From: Streptomyces sp. yr375
GTDB lineage: Bacteria > Actinomycetota > Actinomycetes > Streptomycetales > Streptomycetaceae
Length of the DNA: 64,000 bases
Direction: 5' to 3'
Assembly (NCBI RefSeq): GCF_900110755.1
Contig: NZ_FOFF01000004.1
Span: 230,312-294,311, forward strand
Shown: piece by piece, positions 6,533-16,615 of the stretch
Layout of the letters: each line of letters starts with the position of its first letter
Position numbering within the stretch: position 1 is the first letter of the stretch
Notes under the pieces: generated by a model
What the model saw: only the letters and a program-made list of their open reading frames with translations
Databases searched by the model: none
Told to the model about the DNA's origin: nothing
Program-made: the position numbers and the translations under genes

Positions 6533-8350
6533 CTACTCCACCGTTACTGACTTGGCCAGGTTGCGGGGCTTGTCGATGTCTCGGCCGAGGGCCTTTGCCG
6601 TGTAGTAGGCGAGGAGTTGGAGGGGGATGCCCATGAGGATGGGGTCGAGTTCGTCCTCGTTCTTGGGGACGATGATCGTCTGGTCGGCCTTCTCCTGGTC
6701 CTGGTGGGCGACCGCGAGGATCCTGCCGCTGCGGGCCTTGATCTCCTCCAGGGCCGCGCGGTTCTTCTCCAGCAGGTCGTCGTTCGGGACGATCGCGACC
6801 GTCGGGAGCGCGGGCTCGATGAGGGCCAGCGGGCCGTGCTTCAGCTCGGAGGCGGGGTAGGCCTCGGCGTGGATGTACGAGACCTCCTTGAGCTTCAGGG
6901 AGGCCTCACGGGCCACCGGGTAGCCCCGGACGCGGCCGATGAAGAGCATGGAGCGGGCCTCGGCGAACTCCTCGGCCAGCTTCTTGATCTCCTCCTCGTG
7001 GGAGAGGATCTCCGCGATCTGGCCGGGCAGCTTGCGCAGGCCCTCGATGATCCGCTTGCCGTCGCGCACGGACAGGTCGCGGGTGCGGCCGAGGTGCAGG
7101 GCGAGCAGCGCGAAGGCCACCGTCATGTTGGTGAAGCACTTGGTGGAGACGACGCAGACCTCGGGGCCGGCGTGCACGTACATGCCGCCGTCGGCCTCGC
7201 GGGCGATCGCCGAACCGACCACGTTGACGATGCCCAGCACCCGCGCGCCCTTGCGCTTCAGCTCCTGGACGGCCGCCAGCACGTCGTACGTCTCACCGGA
7301 CTGGGAGACGGCGATGTACAGCGTGTCGGGGTCGACGACCGCGTTGCGGTAGCGGAACTCGGACGCGGGCTCGGCGTCCGCGGGGATGCGGGCCAGCTCC
7401 TCGATCATCTGGGCGCCGATCATGCCCGCGTGGTACGAGGTGCCGCAGCCGAGGATCTTCACGCGGCGGATCTGGCGCGCCTCGCGGGCGTCCAGGTTGA
7501 GGCCGCCGAGGTGCACGGTGGAGAAGCGGTCGTCGATGCGGCCGCGCAGCACGCGGTCCACGGCGTCGGCCTGCTCGTGGATCTCCTTGTGCATGTAGGT
7601 GTCGTGGCCGCCCATGTCGTAGGAGGCGGCCTCCCACTCCACGGTGGTGGGCTCGGCCGTGGTGCGGGTGCCCTCCGTGGTGTAGGTGCGGAAGTCGTCG
7701 GCCTTGAGGGTGGCCATCTCGCCGTCGTCCAGCGTGACTATCTGGCGGGTGTGGGCGACCAGCGCGGCGATGTCCGAGGCGACGAACATCTCCTTCTCGC
7801 CGATGCCGAGGACGACCGGGGAGCCGTTGCGGGCGACGACGATGCGGTCGTTGAAGTCGGCGTGCATGACGGCGATGCCGTAGGTGCCCTCGACGACGCG
7901 CAGCGCCTCGCGGACCTTGTCCTCCAGCTTGTCGGCCTGCGAGCGGGCGACGAGGTGGACGAGGACCTCGGTGTCGGTCTCCGAGAGGAACTCGACGCCG
8001 TCCGCTTCCAGCTTCCTGCGCAGGTCGGAGGCGTTGTCGATGATGCCGTTGTGCACGACGGCGACCTTGAGGTCGGCCGACATGTGCGGGTGGGCGTTCA
8101 CGTCGGACGGGGCGCCGTGGGTGGCCCAGCGGGTGTGGGCGATGCCGGTGGTGCCCTTGAAGCGCGCCGGGACCTTGGCCTCCAGGTCACGGACCCGGCC
8201 CTTGGCCTTGACCATCTTCAGGCCGGCCGTCTTCGGGGAGGTGACGACTATGCCCGCGGAGTCGTACCCGCGGTACTCCAGGCGCTGCAGGCCCTCCAGG
8301 AGCAGGGGAGCGACGTCACGCTTCCCGATGTATCCGACGATTCCGCACAT
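6533..8350 (-). CDS. glmS: Glutamine-fructose-6-phosphate aminotransferase (isomerising)
   Basis: 605 residues. It makes glucosamine-6-phosphate from fructose-6-phosphate and glutamine, the entry step to peptidoglycan amino sugars. The N-terminal class II glutamine amidotransferase domain starts MCGIVGYIG with nucleophile Cys2. Two SIS sugar-isomerase domains follow (GCGTSYHAG near the first, AVSQSGETYDV, and FIGRVRGYPVA in the second). The C-terminus is the conserved DKPRNLAKSVTVE. A small gene 24 bases upstream on the same strand is probably co-transcribed. No glmS ribozyme was recognised upstream, as expected outside Firmicutes. Confidence 0.97.
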   Translation of the reverse strand: MCGIVGYIGKRDVAPLLLEGLQRLEYRGYDSAGIVVTSPKTAGLKMVKAKGRVRDLEAKVPARFKGTTGIAHTRWATHGAPSDVNAHPHMSADLKVAVVHNGIIDNASDLRRKLEADGVEFLSETDTEVLVHLVARSQADKLEDKVREALRVVEGTYGIAVMHADFNDRIVVARNGSPVVLGIGEKEMFVASDIAALVAHTRQIVTLDDGEMATLKADDFRTYTTEGTRTTAEPTTVEWEAASYDMGGHDTYMHKEIHEQADAVDRVLRGRIDDRFSTVHLGGLNLDAREARQIRRVKILGCGTSYHAGMIGAQMIEELARIPADAEPASEFRYRNAVVDPDTLYIAVSQSGETYDVLAAVQELKRKGARVLGIVNVVGSAIAREADGGMYVHAGPEVCVVSTKCFTNMTVAFALLALHLGRTRDLSVRDGKRIIEGLRKLPGQIAEILSHEEEIKKLAEEFAEARSMLFIGRVRGYPVAREASLKLKEVSYIHAEAYPASELKHGPLALIEPALPTVAIVPNDDLLEKNRAALEEIKARSGRILAVAHQDQEKADQTIIVPKNEDELDPILMGIPLQLLAYYTAKALGRDIDKPRNLAKSVTVE

Positions 8351-8374
8351 ATATACGTATCCCCAAGCTTCGGT

Positions 8375-8668
8375 TCAGCCGTAGACGATGCGCCGCAGTT
8401 GCCTGAGCGTGAGCTCGGGCGGGGCCACCGCACGGTATTTCAGGTCCGCCTCGATCCGTTCGAAGATCTCCGCGTTCACCAGGCCCTGGGCCTGGAGTTC
8501 GCGGTGGCGGCGACGGACGTAGTCCTCGGTCGTCTCGTCGAAGTAGGCGAGCACGTCCTGGATCACCCGTAGCGCCTCGCCCCGCTGGAGGGGCGTGGAG
8601 CGCGTCAGGTGATCAACGAGTTCGTCGTGCACCCGGTAGATCCTGAGGGACGCGAGCCGGTTTCGCAA
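8375..8668 (-). CDS. Small conserved-looking protein upstream of glmS
   Basis: 97 residues, rich in Arg, Glu and Leu and probably all-helical, with no signal or membrane segment. I do not recognise a domain. It lies 24 bases upstream of glmS on the same strand, suggesting an operon. The listed start is a TTG at 8668; a GTG about 30 bases downstream (before HDELVDHLTR) with AGGA eight bases ahead is an equally good choice. Its function could relate to regulating amino-sugar synthesis, but that is only guilt by association. Confidence 0.65.
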   Translation of the reverse strand: MRNRLASLRIYRVHDELVDHLTRSTPLQRGEALRVIQDVLAYFDETTEDYVRRRHRELQAQGLVNAEIFERIEADLKYRAVAPPELTLRQLRRIVYG

Positions 8669-8803
8669 GAAACCTGCCCGATTTCGGGCACGCGCCTGTT
8701 AAGGAACCTTGGGACAACATTGAATGTGTTATGAGCCCCTGTTCGCGAATCGTCCATATGGCGTCTTGCGGCTGGTCGTCCGAGGCCACGAGTTTCAGAC
8801 GTC

Positions 8804-10402
8804 ATGGACACTCCTCGCATGGGCGTACCCGACCAGCTCGCCGCACACATGAGCATGGCCGAGCAGCACGAGTACCTGCGCGCCAAGTTCTCCCGGCGCT
8901 CGATGATCAGAACCGGCGCGGTCACGCTGGGCGCCGTCTCCGGTGGCGCGTTCGTGACCGGTGCCACGGCCCAGGCCGCCGTACAGGCCCAGGCGCGGAC
9001 GCAGACCCCGAAGCCCGCGCCGACCACCGAGCGGGTCGACGGCTCGCTCGTCGCCCCGTTCGGCCGCCACCTCGCCTACGGCAGCGACCCGCGCACCGAG
9101 ATCTCCGTCTCCTGGCAGGTCCCGGTCGCGGTGAAGAAGCCCTTCATCCGTGTCGGCGTCCACCCCTGGGACCTTTCCCGCAAGATCGAGGCCGAGGTGC
9201 GGACCCTGTTCACGCCGGCCGGGGTCGGCGCGAGCGGCAACCACACCCAGTACTACCTGCACGCCAAGCTCACCCACCTCAAGCCCGGCAAGACGTACTA
9301 CTACGGCGTCGGCCACGCCGGTTTCGACCCGGCCGCGCCGCACCTGCTGGGCACCCTGGGCACCTTCACCACCGCCCCCGCCCACAAGGCGCCGTTCACC
9401 TTCACCGCCTTCGGCGACGAGGGCGTCAGCTACCACGGCCTGGCCAACAACAGCCTGCTCCTCGGCCAGAACCCGGCCTTCCACCTGCACGCCGGTGACA
9501 TCGCCTACGCCGACCCGTCGGGTTCCGGCCAGAGCTCGGACACCGGCTTCGACTCGCGGATCTGGGACCAGTTCCTCGCCCAGACCGAGTCCGTCGCCAA
9601 GTCCGTGCCGTGGATGCCGGCCTTCGGCAACCACGACATGGAGGCCTGGTACTCGCCCAACGGCTACGGCGGCGAGGAAGCCCGCTGGAACCTGCCCGAC
9701 AACGGCCCGGACAAGAAGAACCTCCCGGGCGTCTACTCCTTCGTCTACGGCAACACGGCGGTCATCTCGCTCGACGCCAACGACATCTCGTTCGAGATCC
9801 CGGCCAACCTCGGCATCTCGGGCGGCACCCAGACCACGTGGCTGGAGGCGCAGCTCAAGAAGCACCGCGCCTCGAAGGACGTCGACTTCATCGTCGTCTT
9901 CTTCCACCACTGCGCCTACTGCACGTCCACCGCGCACGCCTCGGAGGGCGGTGTCCGCCAGGAGTGGGTGCCGCTGTTCGAGAAGTACACCGTCGACCTG
10001 GTGATCAACGGCCACAACCACCAGTACGAGCGCACCGACGTCATCAAGAAGGGCGCGGTCGCCAAGAAGCTCCCGATCGGCGGCACCGCCTACCCGGAGA
10101 CCGAGGGCGTCGTCTACGTCACGGCGGGCGCGGCCGGCCGCAGCCTGTACGCGTTCACCGCCCCGCTGTCCTACGAGGGCCACGAGAACGAGGTCGAGTC
10201 GGTGGCCTCCTTCATCAACACCAAGTCGGGCAAGGTCAACGAGACGGTCACCTGGTCGCGCGTGCGCTACCTCGACTACTCGTTCCTGCGCGTCGACGTC
10301 ACCCCCGCCGCGAAGGGCCGTACGGCCACCCTGACCGTGCGCGGCATCGCCGAGACCGGCGACCAGATCGACCACTTCACGGTGGCCCGCAAGGCCAAGT
10401 AG
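8804..10402 (+). CDS. Tat-exported metallophosphoesterase, purple acid phosphatase type
   Basis: 532 residues. A twin-arginine signal (SRRSMIRTGA, about residues 30-39) is preceded by a hydrophilic N-region. An N-terminal fibronectin-III-like domain (about 75-190) leads to a calcineurin-like phosphoesterase domain with all block motifs: HAGDIAYAD, FGNHDMEAW, VFFHHCAY and INGHNHQYER. Such proteins hydrolyse phosphomonoesters or diesters outside the cell using a dinuclear metal centre. It stands alone and diverges from the glmS unit. A phosphate-scavenging role is likely, but no PHO box was established. Confidence 0.87.
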   Translation: MDTPRMGVPDQLAAHMSMAEQHEYLRAKFSRRSMIRTGAVTLGAVSGGAFVTGATAQAAVQAQARTQTPKPAPTTERVDGSLVAPFGRHLAYGSDPRTEISVSWQVPVAVKKPFIRVGVHPWDLSRKIEAEVRTLFTPAGVGASGNHTQYYLHAKLTHLKPGKTYYYGVGHAGFDPAAPHLLGTLGTFTTAPAHKAPFTFTAFGDEGVSYHGLANNSLLLGQNPAFHLHAGDIAYADPSGSGQSSDTGFDSRIWDQFLAQTESVAKSVPWMPAFGNHDMEAWYSPNGYGGEEARWNLPDNGPDKKNLPGVYSFVYGNTAVISLDANDISFEIPANLGISGGTQTTWLEAQLKKHRASKDVDFIVVFFHHCAYCTSTAHASEGGVRQEWVPLFEKYTVDLVINGHNHQYERTDVIKKGAVAKKLPIGGTAYPETEGVVYVTAGAAGRSLYAFTAPLSYEGHENEVESVASFINTKSGKVNETVTWSRVRYLDYSFLRVDVTPAAKGRTATLTVRGIAETGDQIDHFTVARKAK

Positions 10403-10450
10403 CCCCGTACGCACCACGGTGTGCCCGGAAGGCAGGGCGCACACCCCCGG

Positions 10451-10493
10451 CAGGCGGTCCTCGCCCGCGCTACAGGCGCTTGAGGACCGCCTG
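10451..10493 (+). terminator. Inverted repeat between convergent genes
   Basis: Arms CAGGCGGTCCTC and GAGGACCGCCTG (12 bp, 19-base loop). The right arm overlaps the last codons of the facing DUF4429 gene. It could end the phosphoesterase transcript. Confidence 0.45.
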
Positions 10494-11339
10494 TTTGGCC
10501 ATCGTGAACTCCTCGTCCGTCAGGACCCCGTCCCGGTGCAACTCGCCGAGCTCGCGCAGGCGGCGCAGCAGCGCGTCGTGGTCGTCGGCGGGCTCCGGCG
10601 CCGGGAGGAGGGCGCCCACCGGTCCTGCGGTCGTCGTGGCCGACGGGTGCGGCAGGCGGGCCTGGACCGCCGCCGCGACCAGCGCCATCAGCGGGTCCTT
10701 GCGGAAGCCCCACAGCTCGACGGCGTTCGGGTCGTACTTCGGCCGGGCCTTGGTGGGCGCGCCGCGCACGGTGAACCGCAGGTGGCCGTTCTCCAGGCCG
10801 GCCGACGGCTGCCATTCGACGCCCGTTATGTCGGCGACCGCGATCGTGCGGGCGCCGGCGGCGGCCTTGGCGTCCTCCGTCTTCCAGTTCCACTCCAGGC
10901 GCACCTGCTCGCCGTCGAAGCTAGCCGTGCCGTCCCCGGCGGCGGCCGTGAGCGGTACGGACGGCCCCGGCAGCAGATACGCGTCCACCGGGCCGGCCGG
11001 TACCTGGTCCAGCGCCAGCGCGCCCCGCACCTCGTCCACGAGGTACTCGGCGACGCCGTACCGGTCGGACTCGACGACGAGTTGGTACGGGTCGTGCGGC
11101 TCGGCCAGCCGGCCGCCGGTCGCGTGCAGCAGGGGGTCCGCGCCGTCGCGCAACCGCAGCCTCAGCCGCCCGGCCTTCTTGCCCTGCTCGACCGAGATCC
11201 CCGCCAACGCGCCCAGCGGGACGACGAGTTCACCCAGCTCCCGGCGTAGCAGGCCGACGTTCTTGTCCCGCCCCGGGGTCAGGCGCAGGGTGTCGCCGTC
11301 GAAGACCCAGGTGCCGTCCTTCTGGATGATTTCCGCCAT
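10470..11339 (-). CDS. DUF4429/SHOCT-domain protein
   Basis: 289 residues. Two repeats of the DUF4429 type are visible: each begins with a GTWVFDGDTLRLTPG- or GTASFDGEQVRLEW-like strand pattern and ends with a block of the ELGELVVPL or TGVEWQPSA type. The last 35 residues (LLRRLRELGELHRDGVLTDEEFTMAKQAVL) form a SHOCT motif, a short C-terminal oligomerisation or targeting domain. There are no membrane segments. The function of this actinobacterial family is not established. It ends facing the phosphoesterase gene, and the desferrioxamine terminator lies 24 bases upstream of its start. Confidence 0.82.
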   Translation of the reverse strand: MAEIIQKDGTWVFDGDTLRLTPGRDKNVGLLRRELGELVVPLGALAGISVEQGKKAGRLRLRLRDGADPLLHATGGRLAEPHDPYQLVVESDRYGVAEYLVDEVRGALALDQVPAGPVDAYLLPGPSVPLTAAAGDGTASFDGEQVRLEWNWKTEDAKAAAGARTIAVADITGVEWQPSAGLENGHLRFTVRGAPTKARPKYDPNAVELWGFRKDPLMALVAAAVQARLPHPSATTTAGPVGALLPAPEPADDHDALLRRLRELGELHRDGVLTDEEFTMAKQAVLKRL

Positions 11340-11362
11340 GGGGCGATTGTTCCAAAGAACGC

Positions 11363-11401
11363 GGCGGGCGCCCCCGAGGACCGTACTCGGGGGCGCCCGC
11401 C
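11363..11401 (-). terminator. desABCD operon terminator
   Basis: A 16-bp stem of very high GC with a 7-base loop, 9 bases past the desD stop. The minus strand continues with CGTTCTTTGG. Confidence 0.85.
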
Positions 11402-11409
11402 TGTCGTGA

Positions 11410-13179
11410 TCAGAACCCTGTGACGGGATTCTTCAGGGTTCCGATCAGTTGGAGGGCGCCCGAGGGGTCCGCCAGGTCCACCATCTGCCGGTTGTCGCGC
11501 AGTTGGAGCCGGTTGAGGCAGGACAGGGCGAACTCGGGCGCGAACAGGTCGTACTGGCGGAACTTGTCGGCCAGTTCGGGGTTGGCGTCCTGGTAGGCGC
11601 GGGTGACCTCGGCGACCGTGCGCCAGAAGTCGTCCTCCGCGAGGATCCCCTCGGCGGCCAGGTCGGCGGCGAGGAAGCGGAAGAAGCAGTCGAAGACGTC
11701 GGTGAAGATGGACAGCAGTTTCTTGTCCTCGGGCACCTCGACGCGGATGCGCCGGACCTCGGGCGGCAGCACCGCGAGCGGGTCCAGGACGGCGATCTCC
11801 TCGGCGATGTCCTTGTAGATCGCCCGCCGCACGACCCCGTCCGCCAGCACCAGGACGGTGTTCTCGCCGTGCGGCATGAAGACCAGGTCGTAGGCGTAGA
11901 AGCTGTGCAGCAGCGGCGTGTAGTAGGCCTGGAGGTAGTGCCGCAGCCACTCCGTCGGCGCCAGCCCCGACTGCTCGACGAGCGCGCCGGCCACCGACCG
12001 TCCCTCGTGGTCGACATGGACGAGCGAGGCCATCGTCGCGAGCGACTCGCCGTCGCGGAGCGTGGGCACCGGGCTCTCCCGCCACAGCGCGGCCAGCATC
12101 TTGCGGTACGGCGAGTAGCGGTCCGTCGCCGCCTCGTACTCCAGGTGCCGGTAGCCGACGGCCGCCCGCTCCCGGATGATCGACAGCCCCGTCGACTTCA
12201 ACACCGGGTCGTTGTCGATGAGTTGGGCGAGCCAGTCGTTGATGGCGGGGGTCGCCTCCATGTACGCCGCCGAAAGGCCGCGCATGAAGCCCATGTTGAG
12301 GACGGACAGCGCCGTCTTCACGTAATGCTTCTCGGGATGCGAGGAGTTGAAGAACGTGCGGATGGATTGCTGCGCCAGATACTCGTCGTCGCCCTCGCCC
12401 AGGCACACCAGGTTGCCGCGCGCGATCTCGGCGGCGAAGGTGACGGTGAGCTTGTTCCACCACTGCCAGGGGTGGACGGGGATGAGGAGGTAGGCGGCGG
12501 GGTCCAGCCCCTGTTCGCGCAGCCGGTCGTCGAACCGCTCGACGGTCTTCTCGCCCAACTCCGCCCGTACGAACGACTCGTACTCGATGCCGACGCCGGC
12601 CGTGAACGCGGCCCGTGAGCGGTGCGCGGCCAGCCACACCAGCCGGACCGGGCTCGCCGTCTCCGGGGCGTACGACAGGTACTCGTGGACGCCGAAGCCC
12701 AGCCGCCCGTTGTTGGCGACGAAGCAGGGGTGGCCCTCGGTCATCCCGGTCTCGATGGCCTGGAAGCCGCTTCTGACCAGCTCGGCGGAGGTGATCTGGG
12801 GCTTGGTGAGCTTGTAGCAGGTGCCGGAGAGGGTGGAGGAGATCTCCTCCAGGTAGACCGGCAGGATCTCGTCGCTGAGGCCCAGCGTCTGCTTCAGCTC
12901 GATGAAGAAGTCCAGTGCGGCGAGCGGGAGTTCGGCGTCGTCGCGGGTGCGGGTGATCGAGTCGGCGGCCACCTGCCAGTGGTCGAGGGCGCGGCGGACG
13001 GCGGTGAAGCGGTACGACGTCAGTCCGTCGTCGCTGCGGACGACGTACCGCCCGTCTTCCTCCGCGGGCGTGAGGAGCCGCTCGTGGGCGAACTCGGCGA
13101 GGGCCTTGCGGATCAGCAGGCGGTTGGCCTTCTCCCAGCGCTCGGGGGAGAGGTGGGCGACGGCGTCGGCGAGGCTCAT
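11410..13179 (-). CDS. desD: Desferrioxamine E synthetase DesD (IucA/IucC, NIS synthetase)
   Basis: 589 residues. This NRPS-independent siderophore synthetase uses ATP to oligomerise and cyclise N-hydroxy-N-succinyl-cadaverine units into desferrioxamine. The IucA/IucC core is recognisable by HPWQWWNKL, the SIRTFFNSSHPEKHYVKTALSV segment around the ATP site, and LVFMPHGENTVLVL. A FhuF-like C-terminal region follows. Its ATG overlaps the desC stop by four bases (ATGA), so translation is coupled. It is the last gene of the iron-regulated desABCD operon and is followed by a strong terminator. Confidence 0.96.
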   Translation of the reverse strand: MSLADAVAHLSPERWEKANRLLIRKALAEFAHERLLTPAEEDGRYVVRSDDGLTSYRFTAVRRALDHWQVAADSITRTRDDAELPLAALDFFIELKQTLGLSDEILPVYLEEISSTLSGTCYKLTKPQITSAELVRSGFQAIETGMTEGHPCFVANNGRLGFGVHEYLSYAPETASPVRLVWLAAHRSRAAFTAGVGIEYESFVRAELGEKTVERFDDRLREQGLDPAAYLLIPVHPWQWWNKLTVTFAAEIARGNLVCLGEGDDEYLAQQSIRTFFNSSHPEKHYVKTALSVLNMGFMRGLSAAYMEATPAINDWLAQLIDNDPVLKSTGLSIIRERAAVGYRHLEYEAATDRYSPYRKMLAALWRESPVPTLRDGESLATMASLVHVDHEGRSVAGALVEQSGLAPTEWLRHYLQAYYTPLLHSFYAYDLVFMPHGENTVLVLADGVVRRAIYKDIAEEIAVLDPLAVLPPEVRRIRVEVPEDKKLLSIFTDVFDCFFRFLAADLAAEGILAEDDFWRTVAEVTRAYQDANPELADKFRQYDLFAPEFALSCLNRLQLRDNRQMVDLADPSGALQLIGTLKNPVTGF

Positions 13180-13706
13180 ACGGCCACCGCCGTCGCCGCG
13201 TGGAACTGTTCCCGGGTGCAGAAACTCAGCAACGCCTTCTTCTCCGGCTTCTGTATCTCGCGCTCGGGCACGAACCCGACGGCCTCGTTGAGCGCGTGCA
13301 CGGCCTTGTTGGACACGTCGGGCTCGACGACGACGCGGCGCACCGCCGGGTCCTCGAAGAGGTGCGCCATGACGGCGGTGATGACGGCGAGGGTGAATCC
13401 GTGCACCGGGGCGTCGGTGGCCGGGGTGAGGAAGTGCATGCCGACGTCACCGGCCAACGGTTCGTAGTGGCCGACGAGTTCGCGGTGGACGGGGTCGTAC
13501 TTCTCCATCAGGAAGGCGGGCACGCCGTCGCGCAGTCCGAGCAGCGCGTGATGGTGCTCGTCGGCGGCGACCTCCATGTAGGCGCGCTCGACGTCCACCA
13601 GTCCGGCGTCCTGCATCATCCAGTAGGCGGCCTTGGGATGCGTGACCCAGGCGTGCAGCAGCTCGGCGTCCTTGAGGGGGTCGAGCGGGCGGAAGGTGAA
13701 GGTCAT
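13176..13706 (-). CDS. desC: N-hydroxycadaverine acyltransferase DesC
   Basis: 176-residue GNAT-type acyltransferase of the siderophore family (RhbD/IucB-like). It attaches succinyl or acetyl groups to N-hydroxycadaverine, which sets the desferrioxamine type. Visible family features include [20 protein letters not shown] at the N-terminus, [10 protein letters not shown], and [21 protein letters not shown], the acetyl-CoA-binding part. It overlaps desB and desD by four bases at each end. Confidence 0.94.
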   Translation of the reverse strand: MTFTFRPLDPLKDAELLHAWVTHPKAAYWMMQDAGLVDVERAYMEVAADEHHHALLGLRDGVPAFLMEKYDPVHRELVGHYEPLAGDVGMHFLTPATDAPVHGFTLAVITAVMAHLFEDPAVRRVVVEPDVSNKAVHALNEAVGFVPEREIQKPEKKALLSFCTREQFHAATAVAV

Positions 13707-14992
13707 ACGGCGAACTCCTGGAACGCGATGGTCTTTTCGACCGGGTAGTACTCGCTGCCGAGCAGCTCGCGGATGATGGAGCTGTTGCGGTAGGCGCCCA
13801 TGCCGAGGTCGGGGGAGGTGATGCTGTGGGTGTGCACGGCCGCGTTCTGGAGGAACACGCCCCGGCCCGTGGTGTCGATGGCGTAGTTGCGGGCGACGTC
13901 GAAGTTGCCCCGTGAGTCGTAGCGGAGCCTGTCCTTGACCGGGCTCAGGAACTCCGGTTCGGCGTACCGGTAGCCGGTGGCCAGGATCAGCCCCTGGGAC
14001 TCCAGGGTGTAGTCCTTCTCCTGCTCCTCCTGGCGGAAGCCGAGCGTGTAGCCGCCGTCGGCGTAACTCGCGCTGTTGAGGGACGAGTTGGTGAGGAGGC
14101 GGGTGGGAACCGGGCCGCCGATGTTCTTCTGGTAGAGCAGGTCGAAGATCTCGTCGACGAGGTCGCCGTCGATGCCCTTGAACAGGCCCTTCTGCTCGGC
14201 CGTGAGGCGGTAGCGGGTCTGTTCCGGCAGGTCACGGAAGTAGTCGACGTACTCCGGGGAGGTCATCTCCAGGGTGAGCTTGGTGTATTCGAGCGGGAAG
14301 AAGCGGGGGGAGCGGGTGACCCAGTTCAGCCGGTAGCCGTGGACGTCGATCTCGCTGAGCAGGTCGTAGTAGATCTCGGCGGCGGACTGACCGGAGCCGA
14401 CGAGGGTGATCGACTCCTTCTTCTGCAGCTCCGCTTTGTGCTGCACATAGCGGGAGTTGTGGATGAAGTCGCCGCCGAGGCCGTGGCAGGCCTCGGGTAT
14501 GTAGGGCGGGGTGCCGGTGCCGAGGACCAGGCGCCGAGTGCGGAACGTCTCCCCGGCGGCCGTCCGTACGGCGTACAGCTCGTCCTCGTCCTGGTAAGTC
14601 ACCGCCGTGACCGTCGTGTCGAAGCGGACGCTGCTCAGCTTGTGGGCGGCCCAGCGGCAGTAGTCGTCGTACTCGACGCGCAGCGGGTAGAAGTTCTCGC
14701 GGATGTAGAAGGAGTACAACCGCCCTTTCTCCTTCAGGTAGTTGAGGAAGGAGTACGGGGACGTCGGGTCGGCGAGGGTGACCAGGTCCGACATGAACGG
14801 CGTCTGGAGGTGGGCGCCTTCGAGGAACATGCCGGCGTGCCACTCGAAGTCGGGCTTGGACTCCAGGAAGACGCCGTCGAGCGCGTCGATCGGCTCGGTG
14901 AGGCAGGCCAGGCCGAGGTTGAACGGGCCGAGCCCGATGCCCACGAAGTCGTAGGTCCTCGTCGGGGAAACGGGCTCAGGAAGCGCGGTCAA
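13703..14992 (-). CDS. desB: Cadaverine N-monooxygenase DesB
   Basis: 429 residues. A flavin-dependent N-hydroxylating monooxygenase of the lysine/ornithine hydroxylase family that converts cadaverine to N-hydroxycadaverine with NADPH and oxygen. The FAD site is [16 protein letters not shown] near the N-terminus, the NADPH site is [16 protein letters not shown] in the middle, and ATGYRY lies near the C-terminus. The start is taken as TTG at 14992, after GGGAGAG; it lies inside the end of desA, giving a 17-base overlap. Second gene of the operon. Confidence 0.94.
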   Translation of the reverse strand: MTALPEPVSPTRTYDFVGIGLGPFNLGLACLTEPIDALDGVFLESKPDFEWHAGMFLEGAHLQTPFMSDLVTLADPTSPYSFLNYLKEKGRLYSFYIRENFYPLRVEYDDYCRWAAHKLSSVRFDTTVTAVTYQDEDELYAVRTAAGETFRTRRLVLGTGTPPYIPEACHGLGGDFIHNSRYVQHKAELQKKESITLVGSGQSAAEIYYDLLSEIDVHGYRLNWVTRSPRFFPLEYTKLTLEMTSPEYVDYFRDLPEQTRYRLTAEQKGLFKGIDGDLVDEIFDLLYQKNIGGPVPTRLLTNSSLNSASYADGGYTLGFRQEEQEKDYTLESQGLILATGYRYAEPEFLSPVKDRLRYDSRGNFDVARNYAIDTTGRGVFLQNAAVHTHSITSPDLGMGAYRNSSIIRELLGSEYYPVEKTIAFQEFAV

Positions 14993-16418
14993 GGGACTCT
15001 CCCAGGTACTGCTCGGCGTGGCCGGCGATCAGGTCGAGGACGGCCGTGATGTCGTCGGTCGTCGTCTCGGGGTTGAGCAGGGTGAACTTCAGGTAGTGGC
15101 GGGCGCCGACCTTGGTGCTCGCGACGACCGCGTCACCGGAGGCGAACAGGGCTTTGCGGGCGTAGAGGTTGGCGCGGTCGATCTCGGCCGGGTCGGTGAC
15201 GGCGGCGGGGATGTAGCGGAACACCAGGGTGGAGAGGGACGGCTGGACGACGACGTCGAAGCGGGGGTCGGCGGCCAGCAGCCGCCATGCCTCGACGGCC
15301 AGGTCGCAGACCTCGTCGAAGAGCTGCCCGATGCCGTCGGCGCCCATCGTGCGCAGCGTCATCCACAGCTTGAGCGCGTCGAAACGGCGGGTGGTCTGGA
15401 GGGACTTGTCCACCTGGTTGGGGATGCGCTCCTGCACCATGCGGCGCGGGTTCAGGTACTCGGCGTGGTAGGTGGCGTGCTGGAGCGTGGCCGCGTCCCG
15501 GACCAGTACGGCGGACGAACTCACCGGCTGGAAGAAGGACTTGTGGTAGTCGACGGTGACGGAGTCGGCGCGCTCGATACCGTCGATCCGGCCCCGGTGC
15601 TTGAGGGAGGCGAGAAGTCCGCAGCCGTAGGCGGCGTCGACGTGCATCCAGGTGCCGTACTGGGCGCACAGCTCGGCGATCTCGGGCAGCGGGTCGATCG
15701 AGCCGAAGTCGGTGCTGCCGGCGGTCGCGACGACGGCCATCGGCGTCAGCCCGGCTTTCTTGCAGCGCTCCAGCTCATGGGCGAGCGCGACGGTCTGCAT
15801 CCGCTTGTCGGCGCCGACGGGGATCGACACCACCGAGTCCGCGCCGAGCCCGAGGAGTTTCGCGGACTTCTGCACGCTGAAGTGGCTGACCTCGGAGGTG
15901 AAGACGCGCAGGGTGGCGAGGCCGTCGGTCTTGGCCTCCTCGCGGGCGAGCAGCAGCGCCTGGAGGTTGGACTGCGTGCCGCCGGAGGTGAAGATGCCGT
16001 CGGCGGCCGGTCCGAGGCCGATCCGCTCCGCCGTCCAGGCGATCAGTTTGCGCTCGATGAGGGTGCCGCCGGCCGACTGGTCCCAGGTGTCCAGGGAGGA
16101 GTTGACGGCGGACAGGACCGCCTCGCCCAGCACGGCGGGGATCACGACCGGGCAGTTGAGGTGGGCGAGGTAGCGGGGGTGGTGGAAGTAGATCGCGTCG
16201 CGGAGGTAGACCTCCTCCAGCTCGTCCAGGACGGCCGCGGTGTCGTGCAGCGGCTGGTCCAGGTCGATCCCGTCGATGCGGGGCGCGAGGGCGTCGACCG
16301 TGACGCCGGTGAACGGACGGTCGGTGGCGGCGAGTTTGGCGGCCACCCGCTCTACTCCTTCGGTCACGGAGCGGCGGTACGCCTCCGCGGTCGTGCCATT
16401 GAGCAGGTGCGAGCGCAT
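14976..16418 (-). CDS. desA: Lysine decarboxylase DesA (PLP-dependent)
   Basis: 480 residues. A group II (glutamate/DOPA/lysine decarboxylase-type) PLP enzyme that makes cadaverine from lysine, the first step to desferrioxamine. Family features are [31 protein letters not shown] (PLP-contacting Asp) and [14 protein letters not shown] with the Schiff-base lysine. ATG at 16418 has GGAGGA eight bases upstream. It is the first gene of desABCD, with a perfect iron box 83 bases upstream, so transcription should be repressed by DmdR1 when iron is plentiful. Confidence 0.95.
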   Translation of the reverse strand: MRSHLLNGTTAEAYRRSVTEGVERVAAKLAATDRPFTGVTVDALAPRIDGIDLDQPLHDTAAVLDELEEVYLRDAIYFHHPRYLAHLNCPVVIPAVLGEAVLSAVNSSLDTWDQSAGGTLIERKLIAWTAERIGLGPAADGIFTSGGTQSNLQALLLAREEAKTDGLATLRVFTSEVSHFSVQKSAKLLGLGADSVVSIPVGADKRMQTVALAHELERCKKAGLTPMAVVATAGSTDFGSIDPLPEIAELCAQYGTWMHVDAAYGCGLLASLKHRGRIDGIERADSVTVDYHKSFFQPVSSSAVLVRDAATLQHATYHAEYLNPRRMVQERIPNQVDKSLQTTRRFDALKLWMTLRTMGADGIGQLFDEVCDLAVEAWRLLAADPRFDVVVQPSLSTLVFRYIPAAVTDPAEIDRANLYARKALFASGDAVVASTKVGARHYLKFTLLNPETTTDDITAVLDLIAGHAEQYLGESLDRAS

Positions 16419-16500
16419 GGTGAGGGTCCTCCGGGGTAAGGGGACGGGTCCGCTGAGGGACGGTTCGAGGGGACGAGGTCTCGGATCCGACCGGTTCGGC

Positions 16501-16519
16501 TTAGGTTAGCCTAACCTAA
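16501..16519. promoter_or_regulatory. Iron box (DmdR1/IdeR operator) of desABCD
   Basis: TTAGGTTAGCCTAACCTAA is a perfect 19-bp palindrome (9+1+9) matching the DtxR-family iron-box consensus of Streptomyces. It lies upstream of desA. Confidence 0.95.
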
Positions 16520-16615
16520 GTTATCCGGTGGAGGGTATGCCTCTGCCGTGACCGCGATCGCGTTGACCACACCGGTGCCCCCGCACAACTGCCAACGGAG
16601 GCACGGTCGTTGCTG

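Noticed and set aside
8351..8374. glmS ribozyme upstream of glmS
   Set aside because: Only 24 bases separate the genes; there is no room for the ribozyme and no matching core.
6617..8572. A 651-residue open frame opposite glmS
   Set aside because: Antisense shadow: Val/Gly/Asp-rich, no motif, and glmS is unambiguous on the other strand.
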